NCBI GenBank assembly: GCA_963666995.1
Contig: OY762941.1
Span: 1,426,001 to 1,490,000, forward strand
DNA from: Syntrophobacter sp963666995
GTDB taxonomy: Bacteria; Desulfobacterota; Syntrophobacteria; Syntrophobacterales; Syntrophobacteraceae
Direction: 5' to 3'
Length of the DNA: 64,000 nucleotides
The notes beneath the pieces were generated by a model, which saw only the letters and a program-made list of their open reading frames with translations, was not told where the DNA came from and searched no databases. Below are positions 34,397 through 42,728 of this stretch, piece after piece. Within the stretch, counting starts at the first letter, position 1; every line of letters starts with the position of its first letter. A program made the position numbers and the translations under genes.

Positions 34397-35002
34397 TCAC
34401 ACTTCTTCGTGGACGATAATTCTCTTGTCTGCCAAAAGCTTTTTCGCATCCAGAATCACGCCGCGATCCGCGGTAATGCCTTTAAGAAAAGCCTCACGGA
34501 TGCCCGTGAGGGTGGGGAGCGGAGGCTGGATGTCCTTTATCCCAATGTCTCGAACACCGAGTACGGAGTCGGCAAGAATACCGAATTCCATGTTGTATTG
34601 TTGCACAATGATGACATTGTTGAGATCGCTGATCCCATTTTCAGCCATGTCGAAGAACTTCTTTATATCGATAATGGAGAGGATTTGCCCGCGTATGTTG
34701 ATCAGCCCCAGGACAAACGTGGGGGTACAGGGAAGCGGGGTGTAGTCTCTTAAGGGATAAACCTCGCGGACAAAGCTGGACTCAATCCCATATCGCTCAT
34801 TGGCAAGCATGAACTCCACTATTTCAATAACCTCGCCAGTCTCCCGTGCCGCTCCGGATTGCCGAGCCAGCAGATCGGCCCTGGCCTTGAGAATTCTTTT
34901 TCTTTCCTCGGGACCTGGCGAAAATCCCCGCCCTATCGCAGCACTTATTGTCTCGAGGCGATGATAAATCGCTCTCCAGTCGATAGGCCCATCACTCATC
35001 AA
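34397..35002 (-). CDS. cheW: CheW-like coupling protein (long form)
   Basis: The product has 201 residues: an extra N-terminal helix region of about 55 residues and one CheW domain with IVEFMLANERYGIESSFVRE, LPCTPTFVLGLINIRGQIL and the closing GVILDAKKLLADKRIIVHEE. It would dock the MCP and CheA-type kinase. It lies 18 bp before the MCP gene, and its start is separated by a single base from the end of the cheR-type gene. Confidence 0.9.
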   Translation of the reverse strand: MMSDGPIDWRAIYHRLETISAAIGRGFSPGPEERKRILKARADLLARQSGAARETGEVIEIVEFMLANERYGIESSFVREVYPLRDYTPLPCTPTFVLGLINIRGQILSIIDIKKFFDMAENGISDLNNVIIVQQYNMEFGILADSVLGVRDIGIKDIQPPLPTLTGIREAFLKGITADRGVILDAKKLLADKRIIVHEEV

Positions 35003-35003
35003 A

Positions 35004-36554
35004 TCACCTCCCGGTCTCAGCGTTCCGCATTGTCCGGATAATCTCCACCAATCTCTGCGCAGTCATTCCCTCTGATTCGGGCAAGGTTTCCTCCGGCCGT
35101 TTTGAGTTCAAAAGCAGGAGGGCATTATCGAAGTGCTTCACTGATTCTCTGCTCTTGCCGTACTTCCTGCTGATATTGCCTAGGGCTACATACGCCAGGA
35201 TAAATCCCGGATTGAGATAAAGCGTTCTTTTGAGTGAACTCACGGCATCTTCCGTTCGCCCCAGTTCCTGTAGGATGGACGCCATTAGATAATGGTAACC
35301 GGCATGAACCTTTTCGGCGGTGATGGCTTTCTCACACCATTCCAACGCCTGGCCGAGTTTACCCCAATTTGCGTAAATGCGCGCGAGCAGTGCCAGGCTT
35401 TCCGCATCGGATGGATCTTGCGAGAGCAGATTCTCCGTCTTTTCCACCGCCTCCTGGTAGCGGCCGGCGTCATAAAGGGCCGACGCTTCCTGATGGAGGT
35501 CGGGCCGGATTTGAATTTCAGGTTCTGACATTCGGGTTTCAAGCGACGCATCGGGCGGTTGGGCGGGCAAACTGACTTGTATATTCGGAGGTTCCGGCAT
35601 GGGAGCGGCCCCGGGATTTGGGATGAACCCTGCATCCGCCCTAAATGAGGCCTTCGGTTCTTCAAACGGCCTCCAGGAGAAATCCCTTGCTTCCTGCGGC
35701 TTCTCTTTTCTGTAGAGAATTGTGCCGGAGGCTCTCACCGTGGTGAATTGTGAGAAGAGGGAACTGGACGATTCGGTGGGACTCACGGCCAAAAAGCCGC
35801 CGAACACCAAAGACCGGTGAAAATTCCGGATCACTTTCGCCGCAAGCTCCGGGACGAAGTACATGAGTACGTTGCGGCAGAAAATAAGGTCCATGGCGTT
35901 TGTATTGTTAACGAGCGACGGATAGGGATCTTCCACCAGGTTCAGGTAGGAAAAAGTCACCATCCCCCTGATCCGGGGAAGAAGTTCAAAACGGTCGTCC
36001 TTCTCTTTGTTGAAAAACCCTTCTTTGATCCCAGGTTGCACATCGCGAAAGGACCAACGGCCATATACGGCGGCGGCGGCCTTCTGCAGAACGCGGGGGT
36101 TGATGTCTGTCGCCAGGATCGTGATGTTCCAATCCCCGAGATCGGGAATCATTTTGCTGAGTAGGATGGCAAGCGAGTAAGGTTCTTCGCCCGAAGAACA
36201 GCCGGCGCTCCAGATCCTGAGATACCTTCCGTTCCTGCGGTGGGACCGGATCAATTCAGGGAGTATCAGTTCTTCGAGAGTCTTAAATAACTTCTTATCC
36301 CGAAAGAAATAGGTTTCACCGACGGTAAGATGGTTGGCCAGGATTTCGATTTGACTTCTTGTGGGCGATGAAGACAGGAGCCATTCGATGCAGGATTTGC
36401 CGTCTTCAAGTTCCAAATCGCGAGATGCCGCATTAATCCCCCGCTCCAGGTCGCGCCTGCGCTCTTTTGGAAAGTGCAAGCCCATCCTGGCGGCAACGAA
36501 TTCGCTAAGCCGTGCTAATTGTGCTTCAGAAACACCACTCGCCATCTTCATCAT
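35004..36554 (-). CDS. cheR: CheR-type methyltransferase with C-terminal TPR repeats
   Basis: The product has about 516 residues. The CheR N-terminal helical part is followed by the SAM domain with TVGETYFFRDKKLF, IWSAGCSSGEEPYSLAILL, ATDINPRVLQKA and FCRNVLMYF. After a Pro-rich linker (about 320-375), tetratricopeptide-like repeats run to the end (for example AGRYQEAVEKTENLLSQDPS). CheR-TPR fusions are characteristic of Wsp/Frz-type systems. Start choice is uncertain: ATG 36554 or 36545; the frame extends to 36680 without a good ribosome site. Confidence 0.88.
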   Translation of the reverse strand: MMKMASGVSEAQLARLSEFVAARMGLHFPKERRRDLERGINAASRDLELEDGKSCIEWLLSSSPTRSQIEILANHLTVGETYFFRDKKLFKTLEELILPELIRSHRRNGRYLRIWSAGCSSGEEPYSLAILLSKMIPDLGDWNITILATDINPRVLQKAAAAVYGRWSFRDVQPGIKEGFFNKEKDDRFELLPRIRGMVTFSYLNLVEDPYPSLVNNTNAMDLIFCRNVLMYFVPELAAKVIRNFHRSLVFGGFLAVSPTESSSSLFSQFTTVRASGTILYRKEKPQEARDFSWRPFEEPKASFRADAGFIPNPGAAPMPEPPNIQVSLPAQPPDASLETRMSEPEIQIRPDLHQEASALYDAGRYQEAVEKTENLLSQDPSDAESLALLARIYANWGKLGQALEWCEKAITAEKVHAGYHYLMASILQELGRTEDAVSSLKRTLYLNPGFILAYVALGNISRKYGKSRESVKHFDNALLLLNSKRPEETLPESEGMTAQRLVEIIRTMRNAETGR

Positions 36555-36697
36555 TTCCGGAAAAACATGCCGAATCCGAACTATATGCAGAGCCCTGTCG
36601 GCTGCAACTCGATTATACTGAAAATGACGGGAGTGTCCCAGGAAACCGGGCACTTGGACCAACACACAGACAGGCCGCAAGTCTCAACCCGAAAAAT

Positions 36698-37156
36698 TCA
36701 TCCCTGGGACATCACCTCATCAAGCGCGTTTTCCTCTTCTAAAGAAAGAAATTTATCGAGGTCGTGGATGAGAACCATTCCACCTTCAAGCTTTGCTACG
36801 CCGTCCACATATTCCATCTGAGGCAGGATTTTCGACGAATGGACAATCTCGCCCGCCGGAACCTCCATAGTTGCGGATACGGAATCAGCCAGGAGCGCTA
36901 CCTTTTGCCTGCCCGTTCGCGCGATGATGAGATGGTCGTTCACGTTCATTTCTTTTTCGGGCAAATGAAATCGCTTTCGGATGTCGAAAACGGGAACAAT
37001 GCAACCCCCTACATCGATCATGCCAAGCACGATCTCCGGAGCTGCCGGCAAGGGTGTCACCTCAACGGCCCGAACGACCCTTTCAACCGCCGATAAGAAC
37101 AGGGCATAACGCTGCCCGTCCAGGACAAAGACCACGAGTCGCATCGGTTCGTTCAT
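36698..37156 (-). CDS. cheW: CheW-like coupling protein (short form)
   Basis: The product is a 152-residue single CheW domain: LVVFVLDGQRYALFLSAVER, LPAAPEIVLGMIDVGGCIVP and VALLADSVSATMEV. It is the first gene of the chemosensory operon and the second CheW in it. The start follows GAAAGGGAACC. Two CheW proteins with different extensions occur in Wsp-type clusters, where they separately link receptor and kinase. Confidence 0.9.
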   Translation of the reverse strand: MNEPMRLVVFVLDGQRYALFLSAVERVVRAVEVTPLPAAPEIVLGMIDVGGCIVPVFDIRKRFHLPEKEMNVNDHLIIARTGRQKVALLADSVSATMEVPAGEIVHSSKILPQMEYVDGVAKLEGGMVLIHDLDKFLSLEEENALDEVMSQG

Positions 37157-37523
37157 GGTTCCCTTTCGTACGTTTCATCTCCGTGTGGTTATCGTACAAT
37201 CTCACGGAACTGTAAACCCCAAATTGCCCGTATCGACGGCTCTCCGGACGTTTACCGGGGCAATTGGTGAGCGTTGTGCCGCAGGACTCAACCGCATTAT
37301 TCCCCTGAATTCATCTCGTGGTACTTCCGGTGGACCTGCCCGCCGGGATACGTGTATGCTGTGCGGGCGAGGGATGCACCAAGGGGTAGCGGGTAGCAAG
37401 AGGCCATATGTCAAAACTGCAACACCTGGCTAAGGATGCGATATAAGAAGTAGCCCGGATAACATCAGGTTCCTGGCCGTTAAGGAATTGGCTGACGACT
37501 TAAAACAAGAGAAGAAACGCAAG
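37157..37523. other. Intergenic region upstream of the chemosensory operon
   Basis: About 370 bp without a gene-like frame. It should carry the operon promoter on the - strand. A TTTACA about 50 bp upstream of the first cheW is the best -35 candidate, but no confident -10 pairs with it. Confidence 0.35.
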
Positions 37524-37633
37524 ATCTAACAAGGTCATGCACGCGGACACCAGCCACGCCGGGCATAAGTGGCGCCATTCTCCTGAAATGTACCGGCGGC
37601 GTGGCTGCGTGCCGGTGATGACCGGCGTTAGCC
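37524..37633 (+). repeat. attC-like integron recombination site
   Basis: This 110-bp imperfect palindrome begins with ATCTAAC, a perfect RYYYAAC box, and ends with GTTAGCC, one base off GTTRRRY. Inside, GGTCAT (37533-37538) faces ATGACC near the 3' end, and CAGCCACGCCG faces CGGCGTGGCTG. The central part is loop-like. Length and layout fit attC sites. Confidence 0.6.
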
Positions 37634-37645
37634 ACAGGAGATAAC

Positions 37646-38365
37646 GTGAACGATCTCGACGTCCAAACCAGATATTGGGACGATGCGGCAGCCTCCAAGA
37701 CATTCACTCACCCCATTCCATGGTCGCTCTTCCGTGACTTCCTTCCGCTTTCTGCAAAGATACTCGATTACGGATGCGGCTATGGCCGTGCATGTTCCGA
37801 GTTGACTGAAGCCGGCTATCACAACGTGATCGGGATTGATATATCCGAGGAAATGATAAAGCGTGGAAGGAGCCTGAATAGTAGTCTGGATCTTCGTGTC
37901 TTTGACGGGAGGTCGACCGATTTTGAAGATGGCTGTTTTGACGCCTGCCTGTTAATGGCCGTCCTCACCTGTATACCCAATGATGCCGGTCAAAACCGTA
38001 CCATTGCGGAAATACACAGGTTGCTCCGACCAGGCGGGATAGCTTATATCAGTGACTATCCTCTGCAAACCGACATTAGAAATCAGAAACGATACCGAGA
38101 GTACGAGAAGGAGTTGGGTACATTCGGCATGTTTCGCACGGAAGGAGCTGTAGTCCGCCATTACGATATGAAACGAATTCACCAACTGCTATCGGGTTTT
38201 GACATTCTATGGCAAGATAGTATCAGGGTCTGCACAATGAATGGCAACGAATCGGACGTTTTCCGGATAGCAGCTCGGACGAAGGATGGCGGCTGGCCGG
38301 CCGCTGAACCCGATCATGGTCCTGCCGGGCCAAACAGGGTTAGCTCTGTGTTGTTGGCATTATAA
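37646..38365 (+). CDS. SAM-dependent methyltransferase in a possible gene cassette
   Basis: The product is a 239-residue class I methyltransferase. Motif I is ILDYGCGYGRACSELTEAG, followed by VIGIDISEEMIKRG (motif II acidic) and FDACLLMAVLTCIPND, then EIHRLLRPGGIAYISDY. The GTG start follows AGGAGATAAC and lies only 12 bp after the attC-like site, as in integron cassettes. The last 25 or so residues look like read-through into non-coding sequence that contains a second, short attC-like fold (38303-38344). The frame ends right where a transposase remnant begins. The substrate is unknown. Confidence 0.75.
   Translation: MNDLDVQTRYWDDAAASKTFTHPIPWSLFRDFLPLSAKILDYGCGYGRACSELTEAGYHNVIGIDISEEMIKRGRSLNSSLDLRVFDGRSTDFEDGCFDACLLMAVLTCIPNDAGQNRTIAEIHRLLRPGGIAYISDYPLQTDIRNQKRYREYEKELGTFGMFRTEGAVVRHYDMKRIHQLLSGFDILWQDSIRVCTMNGNESDVFRIAARTKDGGWPAAEPDHGPAGPNRVSSVLLAL
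38303..38344 (+). repeat. Possible short or degenerate second attC-like fold
   Basis: GCTGAACCC (38303-38311) pairs with GGGTTAGC (38337-38344), with an inner stem GGTCC/GGGCC. The end box GTTAGCT resembles that of the site at 37524-37633. At 42 bp it is shorter than usual attC sites. Confidence 0.3.
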
Positions 38366-38412
38366 GTATGGAAATTGGGAGAAGAGTTAAGTTGTCAATT
38401 GCGTAGGTCTGA
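38366..38412 (+). pseudogene. Decayed 3' tail of a REP-associated transposase element
   Basis: ATGGAAATTGGGAGAAGAGT and the following TTGTCAATTGCGTAGGTCTG reproduce the last codons and right end of the element at 24334-25370. Nothing upstream of it remains. Confidence 0.65.
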
Positions 38413-38472
38413 TAATCATCTAACAGGCACCTCTACTCTTTTTGAAACCCGAGCGCGAGAGGACTAAAGACC

Positions 38473-39810
38473 ATGGAGAGCGCCAAGACATTCGAAGAGA
38501 AGACCTATCGAAAAGTGGACCGGCATCTGATATCGTTTCTTTTCCTGTGCTACATCCTTGCCTACCTCGACAGAGTGAACGTCGGTTTCGCGAAGCTCCA
38601 GATGCTCAAGGACTTATCACTGAGTGAAGCGGCATTCGCGACGGGTGCCGGTGTCTTTTTCATCGGCTACTTCTTCTTTGAAGTCCCGAGCAATGTATTA
38701 CTGAAAAAGTTCGGGGCCCGCATGTGGATCGCCAGGATCATGGTGACTTGGGGCATTGTGTCCTCACTCATGATGTTCGTGAAAAGCGAATGGGCTTTTT
38801 ACGGAATGCGGTTTCTGCTTGGCCTGGCCGAGGCCGGCTTCTTCCCGGGCATCATCTTTTACCTGACATTATGGTATCCGTCCAGGCTGCGTTCTTCCCG
38901 AACCGCTTTATTCGTTTCCGCCATCACGATTTCCGGCGTAATAGGCAACCCCTTTTCGGGATGGGTTATGGACATGCTTTCGGGGACATGGGGTTTGGCT
39001 GGATGGCAGTGGCTCTTTCTGATTGAAGGCATACCCTCAATGATTGTCGGGATATGGGTAATCTATTATCTCGACAGCAGCATCAAGGATGCAAAATGGC
39101 TTGATAAGAAAGAAAGGGCCCTGCTCGTCAAAAATATCGGCGAAGAGGATAAACACAAGCACGAGGTCAAACTCAGCGATGCGTTCAAGAGCGGGAAGGT
39201 GTGGGTCCTGAGCGCAATTTACTTTACCCTGATGATCGGCTTATACGGAATCGCCTTCTGGCTGCCCACGATCATCAAGGCATTCGGCGTCAAATCCTAT
39301 CTGGGTGTGGGGCTCATAACCGCCATTCCTTACGGCGTAGCAACAATCGGGATGATTCTCCTGAGCTGGAGTTCCGACAGGACCGGCGAGAGGCGCTTGC
39401 ATTATTTCGTCAATGTGACCGCGGGTGGGCTTGGTTTGATACTCAGCGGCATATTCGCTTCCAACCCCGTTTTGTCCGTGATTTTCCTGTCGATAGGCGC
39501 GCTGGGGGTTCTGGGATCGATGCCCCTGTTCTGGCCCATCCCCTCGGCCTTTCTGGCCGGTACGGCAGCGGCGGCAGGAATCGGGATTGTAAACTCGATC
39601 GGAAATCTGGGCGGCTACGTCGGGCCGAATGTTCCGATATGGGTCAAGAGTTTTTCGTCCGACCCTTCCGCTGCCCTGTATGTGATTGCCGGCGTCCTGT
39701 TTCTGGGTGGTCTGCTGGTTCCGGCATTCATCCCGAAGAGTGTCAACATAAGGATCGGCGTGGCGCCCAAAGGCATCAAAGCCGGGACAAAACCAAGTTT
39801 GCAACGATGA
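38473..39810 (+). CDS. MFS transporter, anion:cation symporter (ACS) family
   Basis: The product is a 445-residue 12-helix transporter. The first loop has YILAYLDRVNVGFAKLQM, a hallmark of the ACS family (phthalate, 4-hydroxyphenylacetate, tartrate and galactonate permeases). FFEVPSNVLLKKFGARMWIA and FLLGLAEAGFFPGIIFYLTL are also diagnostic. A long cytoplasmic loop (about residues 195-235) divides the halves. It would import an organic anion with protons. The substrate is not evident. A strong terminator follows. Confidence 0.9.
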   Translation: MESAKTFEEKTYRKVDRHLISFLFLCYILAYLDRVNVGFAKLQMLKDLSLSEAAFATGAGVFFIGYFFFEVPSNVLLKKFGARMWIARIMVTWGIVSSLMMFVKSEWAFYGMRFLLGLAEAGFFPGIIFYLTLWYPSRLRSSRTALFVSAITISGVIGNPFSGWVMDMLSGTWGLAGWQWLFLIEGIPSMIVGIWVIYYLDSSIKDAKWLDKKERALLVKNIGEEDKHKHEVKLSDAFKSGKVWVLSAIYFTLMIGLYGIAFWLPTIIKAFGVKSYLGVGLITAIPYGVATIGMILLSWSSDRTGERRLHYFVNVTAGGLGLILSGIFASNPVLSVIFLSIGALGVLGSMPLFWPIPSAFLAGTAAAAGIGIVNSIGNLGGYVGPNVPIWVKSFSSDPSAALYVIAGVLFLGGLLVPAFIPKSVNIRIGVAPKGIKAGTKPSLQR

Positions 39811-39848
39811 CGACGGCAATGCCGACGGATTTGTAATCCGCCTGACAG

Positions 39849-39891
39849 AACCGAAGGGGAGGCCGTCTGCGACTTCCCCTTCGGTTTTTTT
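39849..39891 (+). terminator. Intrinsic terminator after the MFS gene
   Basis: A 12-bp perfect stem, AACCGAAGGGGA (39849-39860) / TCCCCTTCGGTT (39875-39886), runs into seven T (39885-39891). Confidence 0.9.
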
Positions 39892-39941
39892 GTCATTGCT
39901 GGAGTAGGGGGCAGGCGGTTTACCTACTCTCTACTCTACCC

Positions 39942-40090
39942 ATAATCTCTGCTGTTTTGCCTGATCGAATAATGGGTAACCCAGGCGAGCAGGCGATTTG
40001 AACAGGCGGTTGAGCGTGACAAAAGGATTGAGGAATCGGTGATGGTAATTGAGAAAAGACTGAAATTGTCAATTGCGTAGGTCTGACCCC
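39942..40090 (+). pseudogene. Decayed 3' part of a REP-associated transposase gene
   Basis: The last 45 or so codons of the transposase are recognisable in one frame, with VTQASRRFE and KLKLSIA-like segments. A TAA replaces a Ser codon of the intact copy, and the segment ends in the same TGTCAATTGCGTAGGTCTGA right end. The sequence beyond it (about 40091-40315) may be a gene fragment on the - strand that the element interrupted. Confidence 0.65.
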
Positions 40091-40395
40091 GTGCTGTTCG
40101 TTCAGCATCTCCATCAAAATATCCCCGATTCCAAACCCCTTGTTGCCGAGATCGAAATGATTACTCTTTCTATAAAGTTCCGGGGGACCGGCTAACGGAG
40201 GGTCTCTCGGCCATTGGCAGGAACCCCGATCATTAAAGAAATTGTATCCCATGAGGTCATGACTCCCTCCCGGGATGGGATATCCATCATGAGAAAACAT
40301 TATCGCGTGGTTCAAAGGCCTCTTTGCTTTCTCAAATCTCGAGGTTCAGGCATGTAGTCCTGCTCAAAATACGAGCAGCCGGAGAGGAGAAAACC

Positions 40396-40714
40396 ATGAC
40401 ACAAGGTACAAACGACGGGGCTGGTGCGCCTGTTAAACTCCTGATAATTGCGTGCTCCTTCTCATTGACCGTCAGCCCCTGACGGCTTTTGCCACCGGCT
40501 CCACCGATGGTCAATCGCTTGTCCAAATGGAGATTGTCATGTCACGGAAGAAGGTGCACGTTTTTCGCGGTACATACGAACCGCCTGCTCGGGGTAATAT
40601 GACCGCTGCATTGCCCGTGGGAATCGGGCGGGCCGACCCGATGATCCAGGCTCGCAACGATGCATATCCCATGTCATACGGGTGTCGACACCGGCAAAGC
40701 GGAAGCCGCTAATG
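40396..40714 (+). pseudogene. Possible frameshifted small secreted protein gene
   Basis: ATG 40396 has a strong ribosome site (GGAGAGGAGAAAACC). Its frame ends after 28 codons at a TGA in AGCCCCTGA. Shifting back by one base there restores a signal-peptide-like segment (LIIACSFSLTVSPLTAFATG) and about 75 further codons. One lost C in the C-run would explain the break. No family is recognised, and the downstream part has no homology that I can name. Confidence 0.25.
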
Positions 40715-40798
40715 GATAGACTATAAACAGTGAATTCATGAAGATTCAGAGGAACTGACAGAGGCCCTTTAACGACAAAACCTTTTTGGAGGACAGAG

Positions 40799-41230
40799 AT
40801 GAAAATCATTCGACATGGGTCAGCCCGCTGGCAGGGCGGAATCAAGGACGGCAAGGGTGCAATCTCCACCGAGAGCGGCGCCTTGAAGGCCTACCCCTAT
40901 GGCTTTGCAAGCAGGTTCGAAGGTCTGCCGGGCACCAATCCGGAGGAACTGCTCGCCGCCGCACACGCCGGCTGCTTCACCATGGCCCTTTCGCTCATCC
41001 TGGGCGAGGCAAAACTCACCGCCGAACAGATGGAAACCTCCGCCAGGGTCACACTGGAGCAGGTTGAAGGCGGATATGCCATCACAGCGGTCCACCTGAC
41101 TCTCAAGGCCAAAATCCCGGGCGCAGACCAGGCGACGTTCGAAAAACTCGCCGGCAAGGCAAAAGCCGGGTGTCCGGTTTCCAAACTGTTCAAAGCCGAT
41201 ATCACGCTGGACGCAACGCTCGTCTCCTGA
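40799..41230 (+). CDS. OsmC-family peroxiredoxin
   Basis: The product is a 143-residue OsmC/Ohr-type thiol peroxidase. It has TNPEELLAAAHAGCFTMALS with the first Cys and AKAGCPVSKLF with the second. FEGLPGTNPEEL and the central long helix are typical. It would reduce organic hydroperoxides. The start follows GGAGGACAGAG. It stands alone between two poorly coding regions. Confidence 0.92.
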   Translation: MKIIRHGSARWQGGIKDGKGAISTESGALKAYPYGFASRFEGLPGTNPEELLAAAHAGCFTMALSLILGEAKLTAEQMETSARVTLEQVEGGYAITAVHLTLKAKIPGADQATFEKLAGKAKAGCPVSKLFKADITLDATLVS

Positions 41231-41789
41231 CAAAGAAGTCGGGATTATTCCGTTGAATACATGTACCTCCTGCTTCTTTCCGTGCTCAGGCTCGGAAAGT
41301 ACGATTTTTCAGTCAAGCCATCAGATGCGGCTGTGTAGGCAGAGCACCATTGGGAGAAATGCTAAATACACCGCATAAACGCCGACTTAGGTCAATTCAA
41401 TAAAGCCGATGTCCTTCGAAACGTGTGGAAGATTTTTGCTGAACAGGCGAGATCACCGGCAGCATTATCCTCATCGGGGTACTTCATGCTTGTGGATGAA
41501 GACTCGGTTTGTAGCTATGCCTTCAAACGGTGCAAGGAACAGGGATTGATGGCACAGAATGTGCGCAGGTGGCACTTCCCTCCATTCAGACACATCGTTG
41601 TCAAAGTATATCATTACGTGACGTCTCCCCGGAAGTCGGATCGTTTTCAGTCGGAGAAATCGGCCTGGGCGCTCCCTCTCACGGTCCATGCGGTTGAGGA
41701 CTCCGACCCTATACATTTGGCCCTACCTCCTCTGAAAGTGAGCGCAAATAGGGTTGGACAAGGCAGATCCTTCAGCACCCAAGTTCAAC
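41231..41789. other. Intergenic region with no supported feature
   Basis: About 560 bp. Open frames exist on both strands (for example 41423-41917 + and 41471-41716 -), but neither shows a family, a good start or plausible composition. It may hold gene debris. Confidence 0.35.
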
Positions 41790-42641
41790 TCACTTCGCGT
41801 GAGCCGCCCGGCGCTTGGTCCAGACCGAGTAGGGAATGGCCACGATCGCCCCCAGAATCATATAGCACAGGATTGTGGGCACGACGTTTTTCTCAATATC
41901 GTTCAAGGCCGCGATAAACAGGGCGAGGCCGATGTTACGGGCGATACTCGCAATGGCCAGGGTGGAATGCTCACCCGGCGCCGGGCCTCCCAGGAGATGC
42001 CCGATGGCCAGGGAGGCGGCAGCCATAATGCCGATGACCGTTAAGGGCAGCACCCCGATATTATCGATATCCCGAAACCCGGGGACGATCGCAAGGACGA
42101 TCAAGAGCAGGAACAAAACATTGGCGATAACGATCAGCGGCTTGCCGATCATTGCACTGAATTCTTGCCCGAATTTCCGGATGAGCAGACCGACGCTGAC
42201 CGGCAATAGCTGGACCATGGCCACGTTCCCGGCAATTCCCAACAGGGGATGCGCCGTTGTGCCGATCTCGAAAAGGGCGTTAAAAATGCCCAGGGTGACC
42301 GGTGCGGTGAAGACAGCCAGCAAGGCGAGCGTCAACTGAAGGCTCGCCGAATACGGGATGTCGCCTTTCGCCATTTGAGACCGCCTGGTCGTGAGCGGCG
42401 CCCCCGGGGCGACGGCCAACAGGACCAGTCCTGTTGCAACGGCTCGCGGCAGGTCAAAAAGCTTCAGCAGGAGGATGACCAGAACGGGAACAAGGACGAT
42501 CACCGCCAGCAGAGACCGGATAAGCAGGCTCGGGCGACGCCAAAGGGAGATCAGTTGCTGAAAAGACAGGTTGACCCCGATATCGAGCATCATGCCGAAA
42601 ATGGTGACTTTTACCAGGATGAGCAGAACAGGATGATCCAT
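41790..42641 (-). CDS. Bile acid:sodium symporter (BASS) family transporter
   Basis: The product is a 283-residue integral membrane protein with about nine or ten hydrophobic segments. It has FGMMLDIGVNLSFQQL near the N-terminus, VLLAVAPGAPLTTRRSQMAKG in the first crossover region, and GGPAPGEHSTLAIASIARNIG in the second, which resembles the sodium-binding crossover of BASS proteins. The substrate is probably an organic anion. It lies 87 bp downstream of the sulfatase gene on the same strand and may take up a product of desulfation. Confidence 0.82.
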   Translation of the reverse strand: MDHPVLLILVKVTIFGMMLDIGVNLSFQQLISLWRRPSLLIRSLLAVIVLVPVLVILLLKLFDLPRAVATGLVLLAVAPGAPLTTRRSQMAKGDIPYSASLQLTLALLAVFTAPVTLGIFNALFEIGTTAHPLLGIAGNVAMVQLLPVSVGLLIRKFGQEFSAMIGKPLIVIANVLFLLLIVLAIVPGFRDIDNIGVLPLTVIGIMAAASLAIGHLLGGPAPGEHSTLAIASIARNIGLALFIAALNDIEKNVVPTILCYMILGAIVAIPYSVWTKRRAAHAK

Positions 42642-42728
42642 GGTTTTCGGGCCTCAGGGGAATTCCCGGAAATGTCGTGCAGCCTCTGCCGGACCACTTC
42701 AATACGCCGGACTTTGAAGTCGGTACCC

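Noticed and set aside
37157..37210. Sigma-28-like -10 (TACGATAA) upstream of the chemosensory operon
   Set aside because: No matching -35 at the required spacing, and no flagellar genes are nearby.
41423..41917. A 164-codon open frame
   Set aside because: No family, no ribosome site, and its 3' part is antisense to the BASS transporter.
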